Assembly: GCF_021655075.1 (NCBI RefSeq)
Contig: NZ_PPXX01000112.1
Span: 45,966-109,965, forward strand
Source: Clostridium sp. Cult2
Lineage (GTDB): Bacteria; Bacillota; Clostridia; Tissierellales; Tepidimicrobiaceae
Direction: 5' to 3'
DNA length: 64,000 nt
The notes under the pieces were generated by a model. It was given only the letters and a program-made list of their open reading frames with translations. It ran no database searches and was not told where the DNA came from. A program made the translations under genes and the position numbers. How positions within the stretch are numbered: position 1 is the first letter of the stretch; every line of letters starts with the position of its first letter. Positions 53,750 through 63,851 of the stretch are shown here, piece after piece.

Positions 53750-54637
53750 ATGGAGAAGGTTAAAGTCATATGTAATCCTTCATCTGGAAGACAGATTATT
53801 CAGAGAAGAGTAGATTACCTATGTAATCTTTTAATAAATGATGGTTATATTGTTGGTAAATTTAACACAATGAAAAAACATGATGCCATGTATGAAACAA
53901 TGAAAACTTGTAATGAAGATTGGGATTTTATTGTTGTATGCGGTGGAGATGGTACTGTAAACGAAGTGGCTAAAGGGATTGCTCAATGTGATAGAAAGAT
54001 TCCTGTAGCAATATTATCAGCAGGTACAGTGAACGATTTTGCCAACTATATGGAATTACCAAGGAATATGGATGATTTTTTTAACATGATAAAAAATAAG
54101 AAAATTAAAAAGGTGGATTTAGGAAAGGTAAATGATGAATATTTCATAAACGTTGCAGCTGGTGGTCTTTTAACCAATGTAGGTTATCAAGTACCCCCAG
54201 AAGCAAAGGCTATTTTTGGAAGGATGGCTTATTATATAGAAGGTTTAAAAGAGATACCGAAGCAGAAATTTAAACCTATTAGAGTAAAATTTGAAAGTGA
54301 AGAATATACAAAGGAAGAGGATATTCTATTATTTTTAATTTCTAATAGTGCTTCAATAGGAGGTTTTAAAAGATTGGCTCCTGATGCCAATGTATCAGAT
54401 GGATATTTAGATGTAGTTATTATTAAAAAATCGGAAGTGCAGGATTTAGCACAGATATTTATAAATATATTTAGGGGAGAGCATGTAAACCATCCAAATG
54501 TATCCTATTTCAAATCTAAAAAAATTAAAATAGATACTACTGAGGATGTTGTTATAGATATTGACGGTGAATATGGTGGTAAATTACCAGCTATTTTTGA
54601 GGCTGAACCAAAGGGGTTTAAAATTTTTGTTCCCTAA
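53750..54637 (+). CDS. Diacylglycerol/lipid kinase (DagK/YegS family)
   Basis: Lipid kinase of 295 residues. The nucleotide-binding loop C-G-G-D-G-T-V-N-E-V lies at about 64-73, the N-terminus has C-N-P-S-S-G-R, and the C-terminal half has the beta-sandwich seen in DgkB and YegS. It may phosphorylate diacylglycerol from lipoteichoic acid synthesis, but substrate varies within the family. No membrane helix. GGAGAGG precedes the ATG. A MarR regulator starts 40 bases after its stop. Confidence 0.87.
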   Translation: MEKVKVICNPSSGRQIIQRRVDYLCNLLINDGYIVGKFNTMKKHDAMYETMKTCNEDWDFIVVCGGDGTVNEVAKGIAQCDRKIPVAILSAGTVNDFANYMELPRNMDDFFNMIKNKKIKKVDLGKVNDEYFINVAAGGLLTNVGYQVPPEAKAIFGRMAYYIEGLKEIPKQKFKPIRVKFESEEYTKEEDILLFLISNSASIGGFKRLAPDANVSDGYLDVVIIKKSEVQDLAQIFINIFRGEHVNHPNVSYFKSKKIKIDTTEDVVIDIDGEYGGKLPAIFEAEPKGFKIFVP

Positions 54638-54677
54638 TCAGTGGAAGATTGAAAAACAAAAGAATGGAGGTGCTGTT

Positions 54678-55121
54678 TTGAACGATAATGATATTTGTAA
54701 TAATGTAATTAATATTGAGAAGTATTTGAGAAGAGTAGACTACATTATAAGATTAAAAGGCAGGGAAATATTAAACGATTTTAATATTACAATTCCACAA
54801 TTTAGCGCTTTACAAATTCTTATTAATAATGGGGTATTGACCATTGGGGAATTAAGCCAGAAGATGGCATTAGCCTGCAGTACAATAACTGATCTAGTTG
54901 ATAGAATGGAAAAAAATCAACTAGTGGTAAGAAAAAAGGATGAAAAAGATAAAAGGGTAGTAAGAATAGAAGTATTACCTAAAGGACATGACATCGTGAA
55001 AAGGGTATTAGAAAAACGGGTGCAATTTTTAGATTCTAAAATGGTGGATTTAACGGAAGAAGAGAAAATTTCTCTTAGTAAAGGATTGGAATCTCTATAT
55101 AATGCAATGAAAGACAATTAA
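54678..55121 (+). CDS. MarR family transcriptional regulator
   Basis: Winged-helix dimeric regulator of 147 residues. The recognition region reads L-T-I-G-E-L-S-Q-K-M-A-L-A-C-S-T-I-T-D-L-V-D-R-M, followed by the wing K-D-E-K-D-K-R-V-V-R. The open frame reaches back into the lipid kinase gene, but GGAGGTG at 54666-54672 and the TTG at 54678 mark the likely start. Signal and target are not evident. Its place between a lipid kinase and a signalling protein suggests a co-transcribed group rather than a known regulon. Confidence 0.87.
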   Translation: MNDNDICNNVINIEKYLRRVDYIIRLKGREILNDFNITIPQFSALQILINNGVLTIGELSQKMALACSTITDLVDRMEKNQLVVRKKDEKDKRVVRIEVLPKGHDIVKRVLEKRVQFLDSKMVDLTEEEKISLSKGLESLYNAMKDN

Positions 55122-55167
55122 AATCATAAATTTTCCATTTATAAAATGGAATAAAGGGGAAATAAAG

Positions 55168-58100
55168 ATGAAGTTAATAGACAATAGGTATAAAGTTAAT
55201 AAGGTATTGGAAGATAATATTTACAATAGTATTTATGAAGTGGTAGATTTTTGGAATGATGATGAAAGACTTTTCATGAAATTATACAATATTGACAAAC
55301 AGAACAGGGTGATAGATTACTTTATTAACAACTTTGTCAACTTAACTAGAATTAAACATAAGCATTTACTTTCAAGTGAACAGTTTTCAATAATAAAAAC
55401 CATAGATAGGAAAAAAGTAAATATTATACAATATTATGCAACTACAGAATTTATTGACAGCCCTAGTCTTGATAAGGTACATGATTATTTAAATTTAGAA
55501 GAAAAATTAAGAATAATATTACAAGCATGTACTGTATTGGATTTTCTACATTATAGAGGATTAGTATATAGGCATTTAAGTCCTTCAAATATTTTTTTAT
55601 TAGAAGATGGTAATATCAAGATAATGGATTTAGCTAATATAAGTGAAAACATAATTAATGCTAGTTATGCTGACTTAACAAGATATTTTATTGCACCAGA
55701 AGTCCTTTTAGATAGGAAAGATATGATAAATAAAAATGCAGATAAATATTCTTTAGGGATGCTTATTATATATTTATTAACTAAAGATTTTTATTCTGAC
55801 AATATAACTTATCAATATAAGGATGACCTTCAAATGAATGACAGGCAGATAAATTTTTTGACAGATACAATAAATTCTTTAACCAAGAAAAATTCAATTG
55901 CTAGGGAAATATCGTTGAGAGAGGTAATTAATAGGATAAAAGAGATATTCAATTTAGATTATGAATACGATTTAGTAAAAGAGAGAGGTACCCTAAATTT
56001 TAAAACTCAGATAGTAGGTAGAGATAAGGAAATTGACAAAATATTATCAACAGATGAAGATTTAATGAATGAAAAAGATTTCAAAAAAGCAATATTAATA
56101 AGTGGAGATACAGGAGTAGGGAAAACAAGGCTTTTAAAAGAGATAACTTATTTATTAAAGATGAGAGGGAGAGAAGTATATTATTTAGAAATCACTCAAA
56201 ATATTCAAAGTGGTTTAAAGCCAGCAACTAATATTTTGCGCCAAACTGTAAAAGATGCTCCAATTAATCTATTGAACAAATATAGTAAAGAGCTCATTAA
56301 AGTATTACCAGAATTAAAATTTGTGGTTAATATTGAACCCATAGATGATATACGTGGGGATAGAGAGCGATTAAGGTTATATGATAGAGTAACCAATTTT
56401 TTAGAAGAATTCACAAAGGACAAGCCTATGTATTTAATTATTGACAACCTTGGAGATTGTAGTGAGGAATTTTTGCATTTACTTGATTATTTAATGGATA
56501 ATATAAATAAGGAGAGTTTAGTTTTAGTAGCCGCTATCAATGAGAAGAAGATACTAAAAAAATCTAGTAAGGATAATATCTTTCAAAAATGGTTTAGTGA
56601 ACAAAATATTGAAAATATTAAAGTTTCCAATTTGAACTTGTCAGAAATTGGAGAATTTATTCAGTATATATTGGGCATGAGTTATAAACCATTAAAATTC
56701 GCTGCAGTGATGTTGAAGGAAAGTGGAGGAAACCCAAGGTACATAGAATATATGATGAAAGATTTATATGCTAAAGGAGAATTATTTTTACATCCGGACG
56801 GTTATTGGGAGATAAAAACACAGAAATACTCAGATATTTATTTCCCTTCGAGTATAGATGAAGCAATGAAAAATCAGATATCTCTTATTGAGAAACAATA
56901 TATGGATATAATGGAGATAGTTTCTGTTTACAATGATTCTATGTCTAAGACAATTCTTTTTGAAATGCTTGATATTGACAACGATGATATAAATGCACAA
57001 CTGAATGATTTAGTTGTAATGGGTCTTTTGGATGAAAAAGTTGCAGACTGGGGTTTTAGCTATAGTGTTAGTAATTTCCAATTAAAAAAGCTAATATATC
57101 ATAGAATTCCTATTGAGGAAAGAATCAAACTCCATAATAAACTAGCTAAACTATTAGAGGAAAACTATGGGACAAACTATAAAATAATGATGGAAGAACT
57201 TATCTATCACTTAATGGCTTCAGATCAAACAGAAAAAGCTTTAAATTATATAATTAAGGAAGCTAGAGAAGAAACTAATATATTGAGTACACAATCTATA
57301 CTATTGTGGGAGGAAGCATATGAAATAGTGAAGGATGTGGAATCGGAATATAGATTAGAAGTATTGAAATCTTTAGGTAATATTTATTTCTTAAAAGGGG
57401 AAAACGATAGAGCTTTGAATAGATTTAAGGAATTATATGATGTATGTAAAAATCAAGAAGAATTAAAATATATGGTTATTGCTAATATAGGTATTGGTGA
57501 AATTTATTTAAAGAGAAATTTAACTGAGAAAGCCATAAATAAAGCTCAAGAGTCAATAAAATTATCTAAAGAACTAAATTATCTACCTGGAATTGCTAAA
57601 TCTAATATACTATATAGTAAAATATTGTTAAACGATGGAAAACTTCAGGAGTCAGAAAAGGATATAAAGAAACTATTGGACTTTGTGTTGAAGAATAATT
57701 TACACGAAGAATTAGGTGATGTTTATAATTTAATGGGAATTTTAGAATATTACAGTGGTAATATTGAGGTGGCTATTGAAAGATATAGCGAAAGTATTAA
57801 ACATTTCCATCAGGTAGGAGAATTTATTAACTCTACTAAACCCATTAATAATATAGCTAATATATATTCTCAACGTGGAGAATATGATAAAGCTATGGAC
57901 TACTATGAAGAGGGGTTAAAGATTGTTGAAAAATATGGATTATTGAATTTGAAATTGGTGTTCCTTAATAATATTGGAGAAGTTTATATGGATATATGTG
58001 ATTATGATAAAGCTAAAACATATATTGAAGAAGCTAGGGCCCTTGCTATGGAAGTTAAAGATACCAATTTAATATTTTTATCCAATATTAATCTAGGTCT

Positions 58101-60555
58101 AATATATTTATTAACTGGCGATTATGAACTAAGTTATAATTGCTATATTATGCTTAAGGAAGGTTATATTAATAATCCAAACTTTAATTTTGAAGTGATT
58201 AGCCAATATAATAATTTTTTGGGTGAATTTTATTATGCTTTTGGAAAATGGGATGAAGCATTAAAATATTCCCTTAAGGCTATGAAACTTTGTAAGGAAT
58301 ATAATAATACAGGGTATCTAATGTCTAAAACTAGAGTAATCCTTATTCAATATTTGAAAGATGGAAGTTATAATAAAGTGGGAATGGAAGATATTAGAGC
58401 TGAATTTAGAAATATTAATTTGGAATTTATTAGAAGGACTAATCTATTACAATTAGGCATTATAGCATTATTAGAAGGAGATTATGAATATGTAGCTGAT
58501 ATACTCAAGGAGGACAATGAACTTAAAAAAGATTATTCTGCTCCTAGTTTAGAGTACATTAGGAAAATATTATTATACAGTATAACCAAGGATAAAAATA
58601 GGTATAAAGATATGATAATATTAGAAGAAGGTATGAAAAAACACAATTTATTACATTTGGATATATTTGCCAATATCCTAATAGGAAATAATCTCGTAAC
58701 AGATGGGAAATATTACCAGGCAATTAACTATTTATTGGAAACATTAGATTTGATCTATAGAACTATTAAAAATGTACCCCAAAGGGATTTTCAAGTTAGC
58801 TTTATCAAAAGCCGAAAGACTGATAGAATAAAAATTAAATTGATGGAAGTAATATATAAAATCTTTAATAAAAGGTTGGATTATACATGTATAGATGATA
58901 TAAAACCAGAAGATTCTATTGAAAACTATTTCGATTATAATTCTATATTTAGTTTAATTGATGATAGCCAATTTACAAGGATTACAGAAATAAATTACTT
59001 ATATGAAGAAACAAAAGGCATATTTAACATAGAAGATTTAATAAAAAACTTAACAAATGATTATAAGTATAATTTAAAACTTATTCTAAAATATATATCA
59101 AAAGAGACTTTTGCTCAGAGAGGGTATATACTAATTTATGATGAAGAAAGCAATAGATACATGCCCATTGTTAGTTTAGATGAGGATCTAGATTGGAAAC
59201 CCAATGAAAATCTATTAGCATTAGCTAATAGATACGAAAAAGGGATTTTAATAAGTAGCAGTTTAGGAAGCAACGTCATTGGTTTACATAAAGAATTTTT
59301 ACCAAAGGATACTAGAGCTTTAATCTGTATACCAATTATTGCACCATCTACTGATACTTGTTCTCCGAAAGAAGAAAGAAGAAAAGTTCAAGTTCAATAT
59401 AATCAAAAGAATGAAGGATACATTTATTTGGAAACAGGAAGGATATTTAATAGGTTTGATGAGGAAAGACAAAGATTGGCTAGCACCTTAACCAAAATAT
59501 TATATATTAATATAGAAAATTATAAGCTAAAAATACTTTCTAATATAGATAAACTAACAGGAACTTATACTAGAAAATATTTTGAGACCGAATTTAACAG
59601 AACACTCATTGAAGCAAAAAGAAAAGACGAATCCTTTGCAGTCATGATGATGGATTTAGATAGGTTTAAAAATATAAATGATACTTATGGTCATAGAAAA
59701 GGAGATGAAGTTTTAGAACAGATAGGGACTACCTTATTAAGTAGTATAAGGAATACAGACATAGTAGCTAGATATGGTGGAGAAGAATTCATTATAGTCC
59801 TTAAAAACATTGAGGAAAATGAGGCAAAAAAGATAGGAGAAAAAGTTAGATTAAATATTCAAAACTTAAAAATTACAAACATAGAAAATCCCATTACTAT
59901 TAGCGTTGGAATATCTATGTTTCCTAACCACAGTCAATTTAAAGAAGAATTAATAGAAAAAGCAGATCAAGCTCTATATTGTGCTAAAGAAAAAGGAAGG
60001 AACATGGTAGTATTATGGAATACAGATTTAGCAAATACTTTAAATAGAGTAGATAGATTAGCAGGTATATTATCTGGGAATACAAACATGAATCAGAGAA
60101 ATATTTTAGCAATACTTGATATAATAGATATAGCTAAACAGGATATGGAAGATAAGGAAAAAATATTTGCATTTTTAGGTAGGGTTATAGAAACATTAGA
60201 AGCAGAAAATTGTGCCTTTATTGAAATAGAGCGTGGTTATGAGCTTTCTAATATTTATGCTCGGTCTAGATTAAATATAAATTGGATAGAGCCTAATTTT
60301 ATAAACCAAAACATAGTAGATAAGGTTATTATGACAGGAAAAGGTGAATTTTTAATAGATTGGGAAAGTGCAAATGAGATAAACCTTCTGCTGAATACAC
60401 CTGATTGGCAATCGGTTATTGCAATACCTTTGGTTTTTAAGGGTCAAACAAAAGGGATAGTCTATATTACAGTACCAATAAAAGAAAAAGAGTTTGACTA
60501 TAATACCTATAATCTAACAAAAGTATTATGTGACATTTTTTCTACTGTAGTATAA
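55168..60555 (+). CDS. Giant signalling protein: pseudokinase, AAA ATPase, TPR, GAF, GGDEF, GAF
   Basis: Cytoplasmic protein of 1795 residues. The N-terminus (about 1-262) folds like a Ser/Thr kinase, but the catalytic loop reads Y-R-H-L-S-P-S-N, losing the HRD aspartate, and D-F-G reads D-L-A; it is probably a pseudokinase. An AAA-type ATPase follows with Walker A G-D-T-G-V-G-K-T at 313-320. A long TPR region spans about 700-1150. A GAF-like domain lies at about 1270-1440, then a GGDEF domain (about 1460-1620) with active motif G-G-E-E-F at 1537-1541 and an R-N-T-D I-site exactly five residues upstream, so it should make c-di-GMP under feedback control. A second GAF-like domain ends the protein. 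No membrane helix. Known in outline as a kinase-AAA-TPR-GGDEF architecture; the ligand is unknown. Confidence 0.85.
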   Translation: MKLIDNRYKVNKVLEDNIYNSIYEVVDFWNDDERLFMKLYNIDKQNRVIDYFINNFVNLTRIKHKHLLSSEQFSIIKTIDRKKVNIIQYYATTEFIDSPSLDKVHDYLNLEEKLRIILQACTVLDFLHYRGLVYRHLSPSNIFLLEDGNIKIMDLANISENIINASYADLTRYFIAPEVLLDRKDMINKNADKYSLGMLIIYLLTKDFYSDNITYQYKDDLQMNDRQINFLTDTINSLTKKNSIAREISLREVINRIKEIFNLDYEYDLVKERGTLNFKTQIVGRDKEIDKILSTDEDLMNEKDFKKAILISGDTGVGKTRLLKEITYLLKMRGREVYYLEITQNIQSGLKPATNILRQTVKDAPINLLNKYSKELIKVLPELKFVVNIEPIDDIRGDRERLRLYDRVTNFLEEFTKDKPMYLIIDNLGDCSEEFLHLLDYLMDNINKESLVLVAAINEKKILKKSSKDNIFQKWFSEQNIENIKVSNLNLSEIGEFIQYILGMSYKPLKFAAVMLKESGGNPRYIEYMMKDLYAKGELFLHPDGYWEIKTQKYSDIYFPSSIDEAMKNQISLIEKQYMDIMEIVSVYNDSMSKTILFEMLDIDNDDINAQLNDLVVMGLLDEKVADWGFSYSVSNFQLKKLIYHRIPIEERIKLHNKLAKLLEENYGTNYKIMMEELIYHLMASDQTEKALNYIIKEAREETNILSTQSILLWEEAYEIVKDVESEYRLEVLKSLGNIYFLKGENDRALNRFKELYDVCKNQEELKYMVIANIGIGEIYLKRNLTEKAINKAQESIKLSKELNYLPGIAKSNILYSKILLNDGKLQESEKDIKKLLDFVLKNNLHEELGDVYNLMGILEYYSGNIEVAIERYSESIKHFHQVGEFINSTKPINNIANIYSQRGEYDKAMDYYEEGLKIVEKYGLLNLKLVFLNNIGEVYMDICDYDKAKTYIEEARALAMEVKDTNLIFLSNINLGLIYLLTGDYELSYNCYIMLKEGYINNPNFNFEVISQYNNFLGEFYYAFGKWDEALKYSLKAMKLCKEYNNTGYLMSKTRVILIQYLKDGSYNKVGMEDIRAEFRNINLEFIRRTNLLQLGIIALLEGDYEYVADILKEDNELKKDYSAPSLEYIRKILLYSITKDKNRYKDMIILEEGMKKHNLLHLDIFANILIGNNLVTDGKYYQAINYLLETLDLIYRTIKNVPQRDFQVSFIKSRKTDRIKIKLMEVIYKIFNKRLDYTCIDDIKPEDSIENYFDYNSIFSLIDDSQFTRITEINYLYEETKGIFNIEDLIKNLTNDYKYNLKLILKYISKETFAQRGYILIYDEESNRYMPIVSLDEDLDWKPNENLLALANRYEKGILISSSLGSNVIGLHKEFLPKDTRALICIPIIAPSTDTCSPKEERRKVQVQYNQKNEGYIYLETGRIFNRFDEERQRLASTLTKILYINIENYKLKILSNIDKLTGTYTRKYFETEFNRTLIEAKRKDESFAVMMMDLDRFKNINDTYGHRKGDEVLEQIGTTLLSSIRNTDIVARYGGEEFIIVLKNIEENEAKKIGEKVRLNIQNLKITNIENPITISVGISMFPNHSQFKEELIEKADQALYCAKEKGRNMVVLWNTDLANTLNRVDRLAGILSGNTNMNQRNILAILDIIDIAKQDMEDKEKIFAFLGRVIETLEAENCAFIEIERGYELSNIYARSRLNINWIEPNFINQNIVDKVIMTGKGEFLIDWESANEINLLLNTPDWQSVIAIPLVFKGQTKGIVYITVPIKEKEFDYNTYNLTKVLCDIFSTVV

Positions 60556-60635
60556 TCTATAATAATTAAAATTAGTAACAACATAAGATATAATATTAAA
60601 TATTTTCCAACTAAATTTCATGAGGAGGTGGAGTA

Positions 60636-61646
60636 ATGACAGTTACAATAAAGGATGTAGCTAAATTAGCTGGAGTTTCTATTTCCACTGTTTCAAGAGT
60701 TATTAATAACTCTAAACCAGTTAGTCTAGAAGTAAGAAGAAAAGTAAAAGAAGCTATAGAAGAATTGGGTTATAAGCCTAATGAAGTGGCAAGAAGTCTT
60801 GTTACTAGGAAATCGAATTTAATTGGAGTAATAATTACGGATATTGGAAACTCTTATATAGCACAGATGGTTAGAGGAATAGAAGAAGTAGGTAGAATGT
60901 ATAAATATGATATCATTTTATCCAGCAGTTATGGAGATTCAGATACTGAAAGGAAATTTGCTCAACTTTTAAGGAGTAAACAGGTAGAAGGAATAATTAT
61001 GGTTTCGGAAAAAAACAATTATGGAGTAATAGATGAAGTTGAAGATTATAAAATACCTTTTGTCTATTTAAATAAGTATTATAGTAATTTAAATATCCCT
61101 ACTGTATCTATAGATAATTTTAAAGCCAGTTTTAAGATGACCAAATATTTGTTAGGACTAGGACATGAAAATATTTTATATGTAACCGCTAATGAGAAGG
61201 ATGAAGGCTCTTTAGAGAGACTAAAAATTGATGGATACAGAAAGGCGCTAAATGAAAATGCAAAAGACAAAGGATTCTTGTATTCCACCAAAGGATTTAG
61301 TATAGAAGATGGCTATGATATGGGAGAAGATGTCATTAATCTAGTAAAAGAAAACAATATCACTGCAGTTTTTTGTTGTCAAGACGAATTAGCAATAGGG
61401 CTTATTAATTATTGTTATGACAATAATCTGCAGGTTCCTGATGACATTTCTATTTGTGGCTATGGTGATACAAAAATGGCTTCAATTTATAGACCTAAAC
61501 TTACAACTGTAAGGGAGCCTTATTACGATATTGGTGCTGTTGCCATTAGGAGAATTATTAAGAAATTAAATGAAGAAGAAATAGAGGGAGAACATATTTT
61601 TCTTCCAATCCGAATAATGAAAAGAGAGAGCTGTAGAAGAATTTAA
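60636..61646 (+). CDS. LacI family transcriptional regulator
   Basis: Repressor-type regulator of 336 residues. The N-terminal helix-turn-helix T-I-K-D-V-A-K-L-A-G-V-S-I-S-T-V-S-R-V-I-N is textbook LacI, with the hinge A-R-S-L-V-T-R-K-S-N. A periplasmic-binding-protein-like sensor domain follows. AGGAGGTGG precedes the ATG. No sugar genes are close; the neighbours are an RNA phosphodiesterase and histidine degradation genes, so the effector and target cannot be deduced. Confidence 0.93.
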   Translation: MTVTIKDVAKLAGVSISTVSRVINNSKPVSLEVRRKVKEAIEELGYKPNEVARSLVTRKSNLIGVIITDIGNSYIAQMVRGIEEVGRMYKYDIILSSSYGDSDTERKFAQLLRSKQVEGIIMVSEKNNYGVIDEVEDYKIPFVYLNKYYSNLNIPTVSIDNFKASFKMTKYLLGLGHENILYVTANEKDEGSLERLKIDGYRKALNENAKDKGFLYSTKGFSIEDGYDMGEDVINLVKENNITAVFCCQDELAIGLINYCYDNNLQVPDDISICGYGDTKMASIYRPKLTTVREPYYDIGAVAIRRIIKKLNEEEIEGEHIFLPIRIMKRESCRRI

Positions 61647-61663
61647 TAATGGTGGTGTATTTT

Positions 61664-62242
61664 ATGAGGGCTTTTATTGGATTGGATTTTAGCAATCAAT
61701 TAAAAGAAGAATTACATGAAATACAAAAAAATATTATAACTAACTCAAAAAGAGGAAATTGGGTTCCTCTAAGTAATTTCCATATTACTTTGAAATTTCT
61801 AGGAGATATAAATGAAAACCAGATAGATGAAATAGATAATATTATTAAACCCATAGCTTATAATACTTCACCTGTATTTATAACTTTAGATAAGCTAGGT
61901 TATTTTAACCTAAGAAACAATCAATATGGTGTGATTTGGATAGGTATTGAAGGAGAAACTATGAAAATAAATTCCATATATGATATAATAGAAGAAGAAA
62001 TGAAAACCATCGGTTTTCCCATGGAAAAAAGAAAATTTACTCCTCATATAACTTTAGGAAGAAGGGTAAAGCTAAATCCGTCCTTTAATGAATTAAGCGA
62101 ATGTATTAATCATAAACTTGGGATTGAATTTATACTGGATAATTTGACTCTTATGAAAAGTGAGGAAATTATGAAAAAAAGAGTATATACCCCAATAAAA
62201 TCTTATAAGTTTAGAGATATATTAGAAAAAAACCACAGATAA
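61664..62242 (+). CDS. thpR: RNA 2',3'-cyclic phosphodiesterase (2H family)
   Basis: Two-histidine phosphoesterase of 192 residues, formerly called 2'-5' RNA ligase. Both catalytic motifs are present: H40-I-T in F-H-I-T-L-K-F and H128-I-T in P-H-I-T-L-G-R. The frame opens at 61649, but the N-terminus M-R-A-F-I-G-L at 61664 is the usual start of the family and has GGTGG upstream. It starts 17 bases after the LacI regulator and probably shares its transcript. The stop is embedded in a terminator hairpin. Confidence 0.9.
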   Translation: MRAFIGLDFSNQLKEELHEIQKNIITNSKRGNWVPLSNFHITLKFLGDINENQIDEIDNIIKPIAYNTSPVFITLDKLGYFNLRNNQYGVIWIGIEGETMKINSIYDIIEEEMKTIGFPMEKRKFTPHITLGRRVKLNPSFNELSECINHKLGIEFILDNLTLMKSEEIMKKRVYTPIKSYKFRDILEKNHR

Positions 62243-62257
62243 TCACTGTGGTTTTTT
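62227..62257 (+). terminator. Terminator between thpR and the hut genes
   Basis: AAAAAACCACAG (62227-62238) pairs with CTGTGGTTTTTT (62246-62257), a perfect 12-base-pair stem ending in six T. The loop contains the thpR stop codon. Confidence 0.9.
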
Positions 62258-62308
62258 CACTTTAACTTGATAACGTATGAAAATGTTAAATAAAAAATGG
62301 AGGAGAGA

Positions 62309-63838
62309 ATGATGGAGATTATATCAATTGATGGCAACAACCTTAGTTTAGAAGAATTTATTAAAATTGTCAGAAAAGGTTACAAAGTAAGATTGGCAGA
62401 AGAAGCAGCAAAAAGAGTTAATAAAGCAAGACAATTAGTAGATGAATTTGTGGAAGATGAAAAGGTAGTATATGGAATTACTACTGGTTTTGGAAAATTT
62501 AGCGATATATCCATTACAAAAGAAGAGACTAAAACCTTGCAAAAAAATCTAATAATTAGCCACGCTTGTGGTGTAGGAGAACCGCTAAAGGAAGAAATAG
62601 TAAGAGGAATAATGCTTCTTAGAGCTAATGCATTGGCTAAAGGATATTCTGGCATTAGACTTTCTACCTTGAATACATTGATAGAAATGCTTAATAAAGG
62701 AGTACATCCATTAATTCCTGAAAAGGGTTCTTTAGGAGCCAGTGGTGATTTAGCTCCTCTATCCCATATGGTATTGGTTATGCTTGGAGAAGGGGAGGCC
62801 TATTATAAGGGAGAGTTACTATCCGGAAAGGAAGCTATGGATAAAGCGGGTATATCTATTATTGAATTAACTTCAAAGGAAGGATTAGCATTAATAAATG
62901 GGACCCAAGTAATGACTTCTATTGGTGCTTTAACTGTTTATGATGGAATAAACTTATGTCAAACAGCTGATATAGTAGCAGCATTAACTGTAGAAGCATT
63001 AAATGGATTAGTAGAAGCCTATGACAATAGAGTTCATATGTTAAGACCTCATCAAGGACAAATTGCTACAGCCCAAAATTTACTTCACCTATTAGAATCT
63101 AGTGAAATGACTACAAGACAAGGAGAGATTAGAGTCCAAGATGCTTATTCTTTAAGATGTATTCCCCAAATTCATGGTGCTAGCAAAGATGCAATAAAAT
63201 ATGTAGAAGATAAAGTGAATATTGAGATGAATTCAGCCACTGATAATCCATTAATATTTGAGGATACAGAAGACGTTATATCGGGTGGAAATTTTCATGG
63301 TCAACCTATGGCTCTTAGTTTTGACTTTTTGGGCATAGCATTGTCTGAACTAGCTAATATATCTGAAAGAAGAATTGAACGACTTGTAAATCCAGCTTTA
63401 AGTAATCTACCAGCATTTTTAGCTAAAAATGGTGGATTAAATTCAGGATTTATGATAGTCCAATATTCAGCAGCTGCTTTAGTATCAGAAAACAAAGTAT
63501 TGGCACATCCAGCTAGTGTTGATTCTATTCCATCTTCTGCAAATCAAGAAGACCATGTTTCCATGGGAACTATTGGGGCAAGAAAAGCTAGAGAAATTTT
63601 AGGAAACACTCGAAAGGTATTAGCTATGGAACTTTTAACAGCTTGTCAAGCAATCGATTTAAGAGGCAAGAAAGGTCTGGGAAAAGGAACAGAAATAGCT
63701 TATAATATAGTTAGAGACAATGTATCAATAATTGAAGAAGATAAAGTAATGTATAAAGAAATAAATATATGTGAAGAAATATTAAAATCAAATAAAATAC
63801 TTGATGAGATTAAGCTAAAACTTGGAAGATTATTATAA
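62309..63838 (+). CDS. hutH: Histidine ammonia-lyase
   Basis: First enzyme of histidine degradation, deaminating histidine to urocanate; 509 residues, the usual length. The self-processed MIO cofactor triad A-S-G is at about 144-146 in G-S-L-G-A-S-G-D-L-A-P-L-S-H. Y-G-I-T-T-G-F-G-K-F and the closing Q-E-D-H-V-S-M-G motif are also present. ATG 62297 is in frame, but GGAGGAG at 62299-62305 overlaps it, so ATG 62309 or 62312 is used. hutU follows after 13 bases. Upstream, TTGATA at 62267-62272 may be a -35 box with a poor -10. Confidence 0.95.
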   Translation: MMEIISIDGNNLSLEEFIKIVRKGYKVRLAEEAAKRVNKARQLVDEFVEDEKVVYGITTGFGKFSDISITKEETKTLQKNLIISHACGVGEPLKEEIVRGIMLLRANALAKGYSGIRLSTLNTLIEMLNKGVHPLIPEKGSLGASGDLAPLSHMVLVMLGEGEAYYKGELLSGKEAMDKAGISIIELTSKEGLALINGTQVMTSIGALTVYDGINLCQTADIVAALTVEALNGLVEAYDNRVHMLRPHQGQIATAQNLLHLLESSEMTTRQGEIRVQDAYSLRCIPQIHGASKDAIKYVEDKVNIEMNSATDNPLIFEDTEDVISGGNFHGQPMALSFDFLGIALSELANISERRIERLVNPALSNLPAFLAKNGGLNSGFMIVQYSAAALVSENKVLAHPASVDSIPSSANQEDHVSMGTIGARKAREILGNTRKVLAMELLTACQAIDLRGKKGLGKGTEIAYNIVRDNVSIIEEDKVMYKEINICEEILKSNKILDEIKLKLGRLL

Positions 63839-63851
63839 AAGGAGGATTTTT

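Noticed and set aside
62267..62295. Sigma-A promoter for hutH
   Set aside because: TTGATA is acceptable, but no good -10 box lies at the right distance, so it was mentioned only in the hutH entry.
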